Shown here: piece by piece, positions 45,643 to 55,429 of the stretch
How the letters are laid out: each line of letters starts with the position of its first letter
Position numbering within the stretch: the stretch's first letter is position 1
Assembly: GCF_003014755.1 (NCBI RefSeq)
Contig: NZ_PYAW01000006.1
Coordinates: 271,355 to 335,354, forward strand
DNA: 64,000 nt
DNA from: Chitinophaga niastensis
GTDB taxonomy: Bacteria > Bacteroidota > Bacteroidia > Chitinophagales > Chitinophagaceae
Direction: 5' to 3'
Made by a program: the position numbers and the translations under genes
The notes under the pieces: generated by a model
Database searches by the model: none
The model's input: only the letters and a program-made list of their open reading frames with translations
What the model was told of the DNA's origin: nothing

Positions 45643-48600
45643 ATGACGACTCTGTACACTCATGCATTCAGGGGAGCATTATTAATGCTGCTATTAGCTA
45701 CTGCTTTGTCCGTTCCTTATGCCTATGGACAGGAAAAAACAGTTAGCCGGAGCAACACTGCTGATACAACTCTCCCTGTAAATGGTACACCCATCGTGCC
45801 GGAATCCCCTATTCACGGAACCGTCATGCCAGGAGCCATTTCAGTAATGGATGCATCACCTGTTAAACTATTACCTTATTCCAGCATCGATCAGCTATTG
45901 CAGGCACGCATTAGTGGTGTGGAAGTAAGAAATACCACCGGAGAACCGGGTATACCTGGTCTCACTATTATTCGTGGTACTGCTATTCCGCTGAATGGCG
46001 CTAAGAGCAGCTATTATGCGCAACCACTGTATGTAGTAGATGGTGTACCATTAGTAATGGAACATCCCTATGCGTTTGATATCAAACAGTATGATTACAC
46101 ACGCCCGGGACCCAATATCAACATGGCTGCTGCCATAGATATAAACAACATTGAATCAATTGAAGTACTGAAAGATTTTGGTGCAACTGCTATGTATGGC
46201 CCTCGTGGTGTAAATGGTGTTATCCGTATCACCACCAGAAAACCACAGGCAGGCAAACAAAAGGTTAGCATCAACACGTACTTTGGCGTAACTGCCAAAC
46301 CATTTGTACATACCATTAACGCTGCATTTGAACGGGATTTTCGTTTGCCCTTTTATAACAAATATGCAAACGCCGGTCAATGGGCCGCATTTCCCCGATA
46401 CCTCGCAGATTCCATGCAGCCTGCTTATTATGGCCCGTCCAACTGGGATGATACTTATTATCAGAACCGCATGGTGCAGGGTGTCAGCGCAGCTATCAAT
46501 GGTGGTGGGCCAAGGTCCAACTTTATCTTTGGCCTGGGAGAACAGCATGATCCGGGCATAGCTGATAAAAGTGGCCTCAATAAATACAATGTTTATTTTA
46601 AACTGAACATTGAACCGGTGAAAAATATGCAGGTACTTACCAGCATCAGCGGTACACTCATGGATCGAAAAAATAATCATTCGCTGCGCGACCGCTTTGC
46701 GGAAGAAGAATACCTGCCTTCCCTCACAGATCCGCTGCCACCCAATAAAGATTATCTCAGTAAGTATATTACAGAATATGATCGTGTGGTAGATAAGAAT
46801 AAAAGCAATGCCATACAGGCATCTCTATCTGTAAACTATAATTTTATACCACATTTCACTTTCACCTCTTTGCTGGCAATAGATTATAATGATCAGAACC
46901 GCGATTATTTTATACCCGGCAGCATCAATGAAGGCAATAGTTATATCTCTTATTATACCGGTCTTAACAGGCGCATTACGGTTGATAACGCTATTGCCTA
47001 CACGAATAATTTTTCCGCAAAGCATACCATCTCTTTGAAGCTGGGCCAGTCGGTACAGCTGGATAGCCGCAAATATGACTATACCAAAGGGTATCGTGGT
47101 CCATCTGATTTTATCAAAATCATTCGCGCAGGAGATAAGGTTACGCCGGAAAACAATACCTACGATGCCCGTATGGTGTATAGTTACAAAGACTATATCA
47201 ATTTTAACCTGGTATCTTTTTATGGCAGTGCCACCTACGATTTTAATAATAAGCTCAACCTCAGTATGCTGCTTCGCAGCGATGGCTCCTCCAATATTAA
47301 CGCCAATGGATATACGTGGTTTGTATCTCCTACAATAGCAGCGTCCTATAAATTATCAGAAGAAAATTTCCTGCGTAACAGCAGTACGATCAGCCGCCTT
47401 TTGCTGCGTGCCAGCTGGGGACGTGAAGGCAGGTTATTCCTGGATGATAATATTGGTAATGGCCCCTATTATACTGTTGACATTGGCTGGTCCGGTAACA
47501 GGAATATTGCAGGTTACAATGGTATTCCCACACTCGGACTTCCTTTCGGAAAAGGCTACAGTGGCTGGGGTACACGCTGGCCTTATACCGATCAATGGAA
47601 CCTGGGCGCAGACCTTTCCCTATGGCATGATAAAATTGCTATCAGCGGGGACATTTATTCCAAAACCGATAAAAACGGGGTAATAGCTGTACCGGTACCT
47701 TCTGAATACGGTTTTAAACAAACGAATAAAAATGGCATGAGTGTACGGAACTATGGCGCAGAACTCAGTATAGCCGCCACCGTTAGTAATGGTGCTTTCT
47801 CCTGGCAACCCCAGCTGATCATGCAAACCAACCAGAATAAACTATTGGCCCTGCCTGATAATTTATCATCTATCACTTATGGTAACCGCAGGTTGAAGGT
47901 AGGTAAGCCTATAGACCGTTACTGGCTGCTGCAGAACAACGGGATCTATACAAAAGAAAGTGACATACCGGTAAAAAACGGACAGCCACTCAGTTTCAAC
48001 GGTATTCCTTTCAAAGTTGGTGATCCTAAATGGGAAGATATGACCGGAGATAATGTAATCAATGATGACGACCGTATTATGAAAGGGCATATCAATCCTG
48101 CGATAAGCGGAGGCTTCAGCAATACGTTTACTTACAAACAACTATCACTCAATGTTGTAATGGCGTATTCCCTGGGCCGCCAGGTGATTAATGCACGTAT
48201 GGCCGGTCGCTTTGACTTTGTAAACCGGGAAGGTGTGGATAATATCAATGGTGTAAAAGAACTCACCTTTTGGCAACGCGTTGGTGATTACAGCAAATAC
48301 CCGATGTATAATCCATGGAGTTATGTAAATCCTTATCAGGCCGATCAGACGTTGTTTCTCGAGGATGCTTCCTTTGCAAAACTCCGCTCACTTACCCTGT
48401 CTTACAGCCTGACAGGCATGAAATGGGCACGTAAACGCAGTTTCACACAATGCAAAGTATATGCTACCGTCAATAATCTTTTTACCATTACGAGGTATAG
48501 CGGCGCAGATCCTGAACTGGCAGACTTTACAGGTTACGACAACGGCTATGGCATGCCCATTCCTAAAACTTATACGCTGGGCTTTACCCTGGAATTCTAA
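45643..48600 (+). CDS. SusC/RagA-family TonB-linked outer-membrane protein (module 1)
   Basis: 985-residue receptor. Signal peptide about 1-29 (ending AYGQ), then a plug domain (about 75-200) with YVVDGVPL and IESIEVLKDFGATAMYGPRGVNGVIRITTR, the SusC-type plug signature, and a C-terminal 22-strand barrel ending TYTLGFTLEF. The usual N-terminal carboxypeptidase-regulatory-like domain is missing, unlike the second SusC gene at 52265. It forms the lidded-barrel importer with the SusD protein encoded 11 bases later. Expression is probably driven from the box-rich region just upstream. Confidence 0.95.
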   Translation: MTTLYTHAFRGALLMLLLATALSVPYAYGQEKTVSRSNTADTTLPVNGTPIVPESPIHGTVMPGAISVMDASPVKLLPYSSIDQLLQARISGVEVRNTTGEPGIPGLTIIRGTAIPLNGAKSSYYAQPLYVVDGVPLVMEHPYAFDIKQYDYTRPGPNINMAAAIDINNIESIEVLKDFGATAMYGPRGVNGVIRITTRKPQAGKQKVSINTYFGVTAKPFVHTINAAFERDFRLPFYNKYANAGQWAAFPRYLADSMQPAYYGPSNWDDTYYQNRMVQGVSAAINGGGPRSNFIFGLGEQHDPGIADKSGLNKYNVYFKLNIEPVKNMQVLTSISGTLMDRKNNHSLRDRFAEEEYLPSLTDPLPPNKDYLSKYITEYDRVVDKNKSNAIQASLSVNYNFIPHFTFTSLLAIDYNDQNRDYFIPGSINEGNSYISYYTGLNRRITVDNAIAYTNNFSAKHTISLKLGQSVQLDSRKYDYTKGYRGPSDFIKIIRAGDKVTPENNTYDARMVYSYKDYINFNLVSFYGSATYDFNNKLNLSMLLRSDGSSNINANGYTWFVSPTIAASYKLSEENFLRNSSTISRLLLRASWGREGRLFLDDNIGNGPYYTVDIGWSGNRNIAGYNGIPTLGLPFGKGYSGWGTRWPYTDQWNLGADLSLWHDKIAISGDIYSKTDKNGVIAVPVPSEYGFKQTNKNGMSVRNYGAELSIAATVSNGAFSWQPQLIMQTNQNKLLALPDNLSSITYGNRRLKVGKPIDRYWLLQNNGIYTKESDIPVKNGQPLSFNGIPFKVGDPKWEDMTGDNVINDDDRIMKGHINPAISGGFSNTFTYKQLSLNVVMAYSLGRQVINARMAGRFDFVNREGVDNINGVKELTFWQRVGDYSKYPMYNPWSYVNPYQADQTLFLEDASFAKLRSLTLSYSLTGMKWARKRSFTQCKVYATVNNLFTITRYSGADPELADFTGYDNGYGMPIPKTYTLGFTLEF

Positions 48601-48611
48601 AAACAGCATTC

Positions 48612-50120
48612 ATGAGAAACAGATTTTCTTTTATCATCCTGCTGACAATTACCTGCAGTGTACTTTCCTGCAAGAAAACGCTCACCACGGATGTTACCAG
48701 CCTGGTGCCCGAGGCCAATATGTGGCAGGTAAAGAATGACGCACGTTCTGCCGTATTTGCTACCTATGGGTTATTGCGCGCAGCACTCGCAAACAGCAAC
48801 GCCTTCATGGCTTACGGAGAGCTACGTGGCGGCGACTTCCGGATCAGCAGCAGACAGGATCTGAACGCCGTACTGTCTAATAACTTAAATGCAAACTATA
48901 GCGCACTGGAAGAATGGAAAGATTGGCAGCGCTTTTATGCAGTGATTGCACAAGCCAACCTCTGTATAGAAAAATTGCAACTGGTCAGCAAAAATGATTT
49001 CCGTTACCGGCCGGAAGACCTGAAACTCGATATCGCTAATATCCGCTATCTAAGAGCGCTTACCTATTTCTACCTGGCCCGGATATGGGGAGATGTACCG
49101 CTCATTACCACTAATGCTGCCGGATATTTTAAAGGGTTACCTGCCACTCCGCAGGCCACTGTACTAGCCTTCGCTGCCAATGAAGCCGCCGCCGCTGTTA
49201 CTGACCTGCCCTGGCGATATGATGGTACCTGGCCGGAACAACAAGGCAATTACTGGAATCAGAATGATGATTACTGGCATTCGACCGTTGGTACCAAAGC
49301 CTCCTGTTATGCACTGCTGGCACATATTGCAGCATGGCAACAGGATTATGCCATGACAGAAAAATACTGCCGGCTGGTAATGGATAATAGTGGAAATGGC
49401 GGATACACCGTAGCAACTACCAGTCAGCTTACTGCGGAAGATGGCGTGTTTAAAGGTAAAGGCCTTGATGTGATCTTCTCTCTGAGTTTCTCCGCTGATT
49501 ATCAGGAAGCTTCTGTTAGTGGTCATGTGGAAGACTGGACATTGAGTGAACCATTTGTACCAAAGAAAACTGCGGATATATATGTGCCTAAAGACAGTGT
49601 GCTGGCTATTTTTGATGAAGCAGGAGATGAGCGGTTCTCGTTAAATCAAGATGGAACCTCCAGCGGTAATTTTTTTACCAATTTCAATAACTCGGCTCCC
49701 ATGTTCAGTAAAATAAAAGTGCGTGCAATAACACAGGCACCTGTTTTACGCAGCTATGAATCTGCTATTATCATTTTCCGCTACGAAGAAATCATCCTGT
49801 TACGCGCTGCAGCTGCTATACGTATCAACGACGTGTCGCATGCGCAGGATTATCTGAATATGATCCGTAGTCAGCGGGGCCTCGGAAATCTTGCATCAAA
49901 AGATGGCAATGAAATACTGAGCTATATCCTGAAGGAAAGGAGAAGAGAGCTGCTGGGAGAAGGCTGGCGCTGGTTTGACCTGGTTCAGTTTAAGCAGGTA
50001 GCTGCGTATACCACCCTGTCTCAGACAGACGTAGATAACGGCGCCACTTTGTGGCCTGTTTCAAAAAGTGCGCTGGCTAATAATCCTACACTGATACAAA
50101 ATAATTTCTGGAAAAAATAA
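48612..50120 (+). CDS. SusD/RagB-family surface lipoprotein (module 1)
   Basis: 502 residues. Lipoprotein signal with Cys20 (SVLSCKK). TPR-based SusD fold: AVFATYGLLRAALA, IRYLRALTYFYLARIWGDVPLI, and the C-terminal LKERRRELLGEGWRWFDLVQF. It caps the SusC barrel and binds the ligand at the cell surface. It is followed by two further surface lipoproteins in the same operon. Confidence 0.95.
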   Translation: MRNRFSFIILLTITCSVLSCKKTLTTDVTSLVPEANMWQVKNDARSAVFATYGLLRAALANSNAFMAYGELRGGDFRISSRQDLNAVLSNNLNANYSALEEWKDWQRFYAVIAQANLCIEKLQLVSKNDFRYRPEDLKLDIANIRYLRALTYFYLARIWGDVPLITTNAAGYFKGLPATPQATVLAFAANEAAAAVTDLPWRYDGTWPEQQGNYWNQNDDYWHSTVGTKASCYALLAHIAAWQQDYAMTEKYCRLVMDNSGNGGYTVATTSQLTAEDGVFKGKGLDVIFSLSFSADYQEASVSGHVEDWTLSEPFVPKKTADIYVPKDSVLAIFDEAGDERFSLNQDGTSSGNFFTNFNNSAPMFSKIKVRAITQAPVLRSYESAIIIFRYEEIILLRAAAAIRINDVSHAQDYLNMIRSQRGLGNLASKDGNEILSYILKERRRELLGEGWRWFDLVQFKQVAAYTTLSQTDVDNGATLWPVSKSALANNPTLIQNNFWKK

Positions 50121-50130
50121 ATCGTTCCTT

Positions 50131-51132
50131 ATGTTTTTAAAACATGTTTTATGCTTTTGCGTGCTGTCGGGAATGATGTTAGGCAACAGTGCATGCAGGA
50201 AAGATAATACTTATCGTACCGTGAAAACGGCGGCGAAAGTGAATACAAGCATCTATGATTACCTCAGCAAACAGCAGGAGAATTTTGATACACTTATCTA
50301 TATCATTAACAAAGCCGGGCTGGCAGATACGCTAAAGAATAGTACGGTCACTTTTATAGCGCCCATAGATCAGAACATCGCTGTAGCTATGCAAAACCTG
50401 AATTTATACCGCAGGGCACAGCACCTCGCAAATGCCACGCTGGACAGTGTTGCACCCTTTGTATGGCGTACATTGCTCCTGCGTTATATGATCACCGGGA
50501 ATAAAACAGCTGCCAGCTTTTCTTTAAAAGATGGGCTGGATGTAAATACACTTAACCGGCGCAGGTTGCATGTAGACGGTGTGCAATCCAATACAGAAGG
50601 TGTTGTACAATCCGGCGCCTACCTGCTTAAATACAGCGACATGAACGGTTCCCGTTTTGTGAAAGACTGGATTTTCTCCTATGTCAATACAGCAGATATT
50701 CAGTGCACCAATGGGACCTTGCATATACTGGAACCTACCCACGTATTTGGTTTTAAATCATTCGTTGAAAAAGCAACTATACTGCAAAATAAATATTCGG
50801 ATTATTACCTGGCTACCGGCACGATCTTTTTTCCTACGGGTACTAACCGTCCCTGGTACGACCGGCTGAAAGTGGTAACAGCAGTGGATAGTGTGACCTG
50901 CGATGTGGAAGGTGCCGATTTATTGAGCAGCAGTTATATCATCCGCCTGACCGTGGCACCGGATAATACGGTGACGGTTACACCTGCACCGCAATCTGCC
51001 AATCATACACTGCGTAACGATGGGAATTGCAAATACGATGATGCATTGCAGGCATTTGTTCTCCATTATAAATATACAGGATCCAGCGGTAAACGTCATA
51101 TCGATGAAGTCATCAGCCTGCGTAATTTCTAA
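50131..51132 (+). CDS. Fasciclin-domain lipoprotein (module 1)
   Basis: 333 residues. Lipobox near Cys22 (GNSACRK). The fasciclin (FAS1) segment is SIYDYLSKQQENFDTLIYIINKAGLADTLK followed by VTFIAPIDQNIAVAM, the H1 box region; GTLHILEPT corresponds to the H2 box. Fasciclin proteins beside SusCD are surface lipoproteins with a likely binding role. A closely similar gene occupies the same position in module 2 (56919). Confidence 0.85.
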   Translation: MFLKHVLCFCVLSGMMLGNSACRKDNTYRTVKTAAKVNTSIYDYLSKQQENFDTLIYIINKAGLADTLKNSTVTFIAPIDQNIAVAMQNLNLYRRAQHLANATLDSVAPFVWRTLLLRYMITGNKTAASFSLKDGLDVNTLNRRRLHVDGVQSNTEGVVQSGAYLLKYSDMNGSRFVKDWIFSYVNTADIQCTNGTLHILEPTHVFGFKSFVEKATILQNKYSDYYLATGTIFFPTGTNRPWYDRLKVVTAVDSVTCDVEGADLLSSSYIIRLTVAPDNTVTVTPAPQSANHTLRNDGNCKYDDALQAFVLHYKYTGSSGKRHIDEVISLRNF

Positions 51133-51157
51133 TTTTTTAATTGACAGAAAATTTTTT

Positions 51158-52213
51158 ATGATGCTGAAAAAATATCGCTCAATATCATGTTTGATCTTAT
51201 GCACAGGGATACTTGCGGGCAGCATTTCATCATGCAAAAAAGCACCGCAGGAAAGAGATTACCTGAGCAATAAAGCAGGATTTGAACAGGTGGATACATA
51301 CTCGCCTGTCCTTGGCAGAACTTTTTTATATAAGACAAATTTCCAGGCAGATGGTTCCAGTTTTCCTTTACTGTTCACACTCCAGAACCTCCGCCATGCC
51401 GATGGTACCCCTGCTCCTGAATTAACACAGAACGTTACGGTAAAAGAATGGGTAAAGGATTATGATGGCGCAGAGAAAACATACCAGGAAATAGAAGATA
51501 AAAGAAAAACGGTGCAGCACCCTTTCTTTGAAATACGCCCCGGTGCCGGAGACTTTATCTTCCGCCAGACTACTTCCGCCCAGATCCGGGCTTATCCGGA
51601 TAGCGGGTATTTATTTGATGTGAAAGTGCAGAACAAAGGTAACGAGCTTTTATTCACAAAGCTACGGCTGCAGCCCCTCCAGGAAGTGCCCTATGAACCA
51701 TATGAGTATGATTATGCTACCCGTCAGCGTAAAACAGAAACGCGTACAGATGTCCGTGGTAACAACTACAATGCACCATTTTCCATTCACCCTAACTTAG
51801 TGAATGTGAATGTGTCTAAAGATACCCTGATGGCCGATTCTGCGGCAGTGGTATATTTCCGTAAAACCGGAAATGGTCATTCGCTTACCTTCAAATTCTA
51901 CGACCAGGACTCTATGCCTATAGATCCGCTGAAATTAAACGCTACCAAATGGGATGTACTGCTACATGGTTTTGATGCGCAGTTTACCAAAACACAGGTG
52001 ACTTATAACGTAGCTTATCCTATCCCTTTAACATCACTGGATACCAAATACGCTGTTGCCGGCAATGCAAATGTAACATTCGGCTATACCCGCAAGGGAA
52101 CCGGAGGTTTCCGTAACACTTCTTCCTTCGGGCTCAGCTTTGCAATATGGCAGGAGGGTGATTGGGAGATGATTTTCCGGTTTTATCGCACACCGCGTTT
52201 CCAGGACGAATGA
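51158..52213 (+). CDS. DUF5007-type surface lipoprotein (module 1)
   Basis: 351 residues from the ATG at 51158 (an in-frame extension to 51020 overlaps the fasciclin gene and lacks a signal sequence). Lipobox Cys about 26 (SISSCKK). The beta-rich body, with YSPVLGRTFLYKTNFQADGSS and a C-terminal RFYRTPRF, matches the DUF5007 family as I know it, which is found almost only beside SusCD genes in Bacteroidota. Likely a ligand-binding surface protein; no enzyme motif seen. Confidence 0.75.
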   Translation: MMLKKYRSISCLILCTGILAGSISSCKKAPQERDYLSNKAGFEQVDTYSPVLGRTFLYKTNFQADGSSFPLLFTLQNLRHADGTPAPELTQNVTVKEWVKDYDGAEKTYQEIEDKRKTVQHPFFEIRPGAGDFIFRQTTSAQIRAYPDSGYLFDVKVQNKGNELLFTKLRLQPLQEVPYEPYEYDYATRQRKTETRTDVRGNNYNAPFSIHPNLVNVNVSKDTLMADSAAVVYFRKTGNGHSLTFKFYDQDSMPIDPLKLNATKWDVLLHGFDAQFTKTQVTYNVAYPIPLTSLDTKYAVAGNANVTFGYTRKGTGGFRNTSSFGLSFAIWQEGDWEMIFRFYRTPRFQDE

Positions 52214-52264
52214 TCAAAACTGCAACAGACGCAAATCAATTTTTTAATTACCTAATCATTCCAT

Positions 52265-55200
52265 ATGCTGTTAAAATTTACAATACGCAGGTGGCTATTC
52301 ATAGCAGTGTTGCTGACGCTGCCGGCGTTACTGCATGCACAGGCAATTATAGTAACCGGTAAAGTGTTGACAGATGATAATGCTCCTATGCCGGGCGTTA
52401 CTATCATGCTAAAGAAAGACGCTACACACAAACAGGGTATAGGTATTACTAACAACAACGGTGAATTTACCGTGAGCGTATCGGCTACGGATATACTGGA
52501 ATTTACCTACGTGGGATTTGAATCCAGGCAGATACCGGTAAAGGGAAAAGTACACCTGGTTGTAGCCATGAGGCCTTCCTCTAAAAGCCTGAAAGAGGCA
52601 GTGGTAGTAGGCTATCAGCGCAAAACAAAAGAAGTGATAACGGGATCGGTTACACGTATTACGGCTGATGAGATTAAAGATGTACCGGTATCTAATGTAG
52701 AGCAATTATTGCAGGGTAAAGTAGCCGGACTAAGTATCCAGAACAATACCGGTTCTCCGGGGTTCAGGGGGAGCACGGTTTTGCGTGGCCTTTCGCAGAT
52801 TGCTGTTTCCGGTTCCGGCAATAATGCCTATCTCACACCTGCCTCCCCGTTGTATGTGATAGACGGGGTACCGGTGGATGCCAATGCGGGTTATGAATAC
52901 GGCTTTCAGTCCAAAGGACCTGGTACCAGCCCTTTATCTATGATTCCGCCTGAAGACATTGCTACCATAGACATTATGAAAGATGCCGATGCTGCTGCAC
53001 TTTACGGTTCACGTGGTGCAAATGGTGTCATTGTTATCACTACCAAACGTGGTAAATCTGCGGTACCTATTGTAAGGTTATTCAGCAGTTTTTTTATGAA
53101 CACCACACCACCGCTGCGCAAAACTGTTGGCGGGCTTTCAGAGCGCGATTTTTTGGTGAACGAGATCCTGTCTACCTACAGCCAGGATGAGATTAACAAG
53201 ATTTCCAAAACACCTTTTTTATCAGATAGTCTGAACCCGTTTTTTAATAACTCTACTAACTGGCAGGCACTATATTACAAGCCTACTTTCAACCAGACAC
53301 ATAACCTCTCCGTAAGTGGAGGCACGCAGGTATTGAGTTATAAAACCAATTTTAATTATTACCGGGAACGTGGGGTGATAAAAAATACCGGCTTTGACCG
53401 TTATGCTGCATCACTGAATCTTGATTACAATCCCAGCGAAAAATTTAAGATTTCCGGATCCGTTACTGCCGGTCTTGGTAAAAAACTGAAAGGTAGTGGC
53501 AATGGTTTGACAGATGTGGGAGCGGGCTCCGGTGTGGCTTCTTCTCTGTTGCCAGGGCCATCTTACTTTTTGAATGTATCACGTTTTACCGGGGCTATCA
53601 ATCGTAAGAGTGATTCCAAAACGTATAACTTCCGCACTTATATTGATGGTACCTATGAATTTCTGCCGCATGTGCGCATAGGTAATAATATCAGTTACGA
53701 CTATACGGATGATACGGAAGATAATTTTATTCCGGCACTGGCAAATGGTGATCAAAGCGCTGTGTATGGTTACAGCGGACATACTGCCAACTTATATGAC
53801 CGCAGTTCTCTTACGTATTCAAATACTTTTAAAGAGAAGCATACATTATACGCATCTGTCTTTTCAGAACTGATTGTTGGCCAGACACAGGCCAGGGAAA
53901 TTAATCTTAATAATGGCCCTAATGATGTGTATCATGGTCCGTTAGGTTTTTCCTCTTATTATGGTGGTTATTCCGGAATAGAAGTGAATGGGGGATACCT
54001 GGAAACACATTCTGTGGGCCTGGCGGCTAACCTTACCTATGACTTTAGCAAGAAGTACGTCATCAACTTTAACTATCGCGCTGATGGTAATTCTTATGCC
54101 GGTGTGAAAGATCGTTGGGCAAAAAGCCCTTCCCTGGGGTTGAAATGGAATTTTGATAAAGAAGAATTTATGAAAGGTTTGAGCTGGCTGGATTTTGGAG
54201 ATCTGCGTGCTACCTATGGCGTAAACTTACGTCCTTCCACGAATGTATTTGCTTCCCTTGGTTCTTATCTCGTTAATGGAAATTATAACAACGTTTCGCG
54301 TATCACACCCAAACTGGGCATCATGCCAAACCCTTACCTGAAGCCGGAAAGAGTGGAGCAATATAATCTGGGTATAGATCTGAGCCTGCTTAAAGGACGT
54401 TTTGCTTTTACCGTAGAAACTTATCAGAAAGTCATTTCCAATATGTTGTATGACAGGAATCTGTCTACTTCTACCGGTTTTACCAAAACAGTTACCAATG
54501 AGTCATCTATGATGAATAAGGGGTACGAAGTGACTATCAGTATCCGCCCGTTACCCGCATCCTCTAAATTTTTCTGGAACCTTAGCCTCAACTGGGCGGT
54601 TTCAAAAGATATCCTGCTGGAACTGCCAGGAGGCGCCACACAGGTAATTTATTCTTCTGATAACGGTCCTGTTATTAATAAAGTAGGACGTAATACCCTC
54701 AGTAACTTTTTGTACTTAACAGATGGTGTGTATAGCAGCAATGATGATGTGCCCATTGATCCGATTACAGGCCTGCGTATGCGGAGTAGCAGCGGTGGCT
54801 ATTTTCACGCCGGTGATACAAAATACAAAGATGTAGACGGAAACTATATTGTTGATACCCGTGATCTGCAGATAGCAGGAAACCCGGTACCACGTCTGAA
54901 TGGAGGATTTTATTCTACCATGACCTATAAGAATTTCAGCTTTGCTGTCAGCGGTACCATTTTGTATCATCGTGATCTGCTAAACAATGCATTGTCTGAG
55001 CGTTTAGGGAACCTGTATTACCCGTTTGGCAATAAGCCAAATACTGACGGGCCGCTTACCTTACCTGATGTGAGCCAGTATAACTATTGGAAGAAAGCAG
55101 GTGACCAGGCAAAGTATCCGAACCCGCTTAATTACAATGGGAACACAGATAACTATAATCCTTCCCAGAGCTTATTCCAGGAAGACGGATCTTTCTTCAA

Positions 55201-55417
55201 AATTAACAGCGTTACGCTTGGTTACACCTTTAACAGGGAACTGATCAAAAAAGCAAAATTGAATAATGCCCGTGTATACTTTACCGGCGCTAATGTGCTC
55301 ATGTTATCAAAGTATTCAGGACCTAATCCGGAGAATGTAACTACGTTGGGTCGCGACCGTCTTGATTCTTATCCCTCATCACCATCTTATACCCTTGGTT
55401 TAAATCTTGAATTCTAA
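52265..55417 (+). CDS. SusC/RagA-family TonB-linked outer-membrane protein (module 2)
   Basis: 1050 residues. Signal peptide (about 1-26, ending LLHAQA), an N-terminal carboxypeptidase-regulatory-like domain (about 28-110; VTGKVLTDDNAPMPGVTIMLKK and FTYVGFES), then the plug (EVITGSVTRITADEIKDVP, PLYVIDGVPVD, ATIDIMKDADAAALYGSRGANGVIVITTK) and a barrel ending SYTLGLNLEF. It begins the second four-gene module 51 bases after the first. It pairs with the SusD gene 12 bases downstream. Confidence 0.95.
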   Translation: MLLKFTIRRWLFIAVLLTLPALLHAQAIIVTGKVLTDDNAPMPGVTIMLKKDATHKQGIGITNNNGEFTVSVSATDILEFTYVGFESRQIPVKGKVHLVVAMRPSSKSLKEAVVVGYQRKTKEVITGSVTRITADEIKDVPVSNVEQLLQGKVAGLSIQNNTGSPGFRGSTVLRGLSQIAVSGSGNNAYLTPASPLYVIDGVPVDANAGYEYGFQSKGPGTSPLSMIPPEDIATIDIMKDADAAALYGSRGANGVIVITTKRGKSAVPIVRLFSSFFMNTTPPLRKTVGGLSERDFLVNEILSTYSQDEINKISKTPFLSDSLNPFFNNSTNWQALYYKPTFNQTHNLSVSGGTQVLSYKTNFNYYRERGVIKNTGFDRYAASLNLDYNPSEKFKISGSVTAGLGKKLKGSGNGLTDVGAGSGVASSLLPGPSYFLNVSRFTGAINRKSDSKTYNFRTYIDGTYEFLPHVRIGNNISYDYTDDTEDNFIPALANGDQSAVYGYSGHTANLYDRSSLTYSNTFKEKHTLYASVFSELIVGQTQAREINLNNGPNDVYHGPLGFSSYYGGYSGIEVNGGYLETHSVGLAANLTYDFSKKYVINFNYRADGNSYAGVKDRWAKSPSLGLKWNFDKEEFMKGLSWLDFGDLRATYGVNLRPSTNVFASLGSYLVNGNYNNVSRITPKLGIMPNPYLKPERVEQYNLGIDLSLLKGRFAFTVETYQKVISNMLYDRNLSTSTGFTKTVTNESSMMNKGYEVTISIRPLPASSKFFWNLSLNWAVSKDILLELPGGATQVIYSSDNGPVINKVGRNTLSNFLYLTDGVYSSNDDVPIDPITGLRMRSSSGGYFHAGDTKYKDVDGNYIVDTRDLQIAGNPVPRLNGGFYSTMTYKNFSFAVSGTILYHRDLLNNALSERLGNLYYPFGNKPNTDGPLTLPDVSQYNYWKKAGDQAKYPNPLNYNGNTDNYNPSQSLFQEDGSFFKINSVTLGYTFNRELIKKAKLNNARVYFTGANVLMLSKYSGPNPENVTTLGRDRLDSYPSSPSYTLGLNLEF

Positions 55418-55429
55418 ACTATTACCGTT

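Noticed and set aside
51020..51157. In-frame extension of the DUF5007-type gene
   Set aside because: It overlaps the fasciclin gene and hides the lipoprotein signal that begins at the ATG at 51158.
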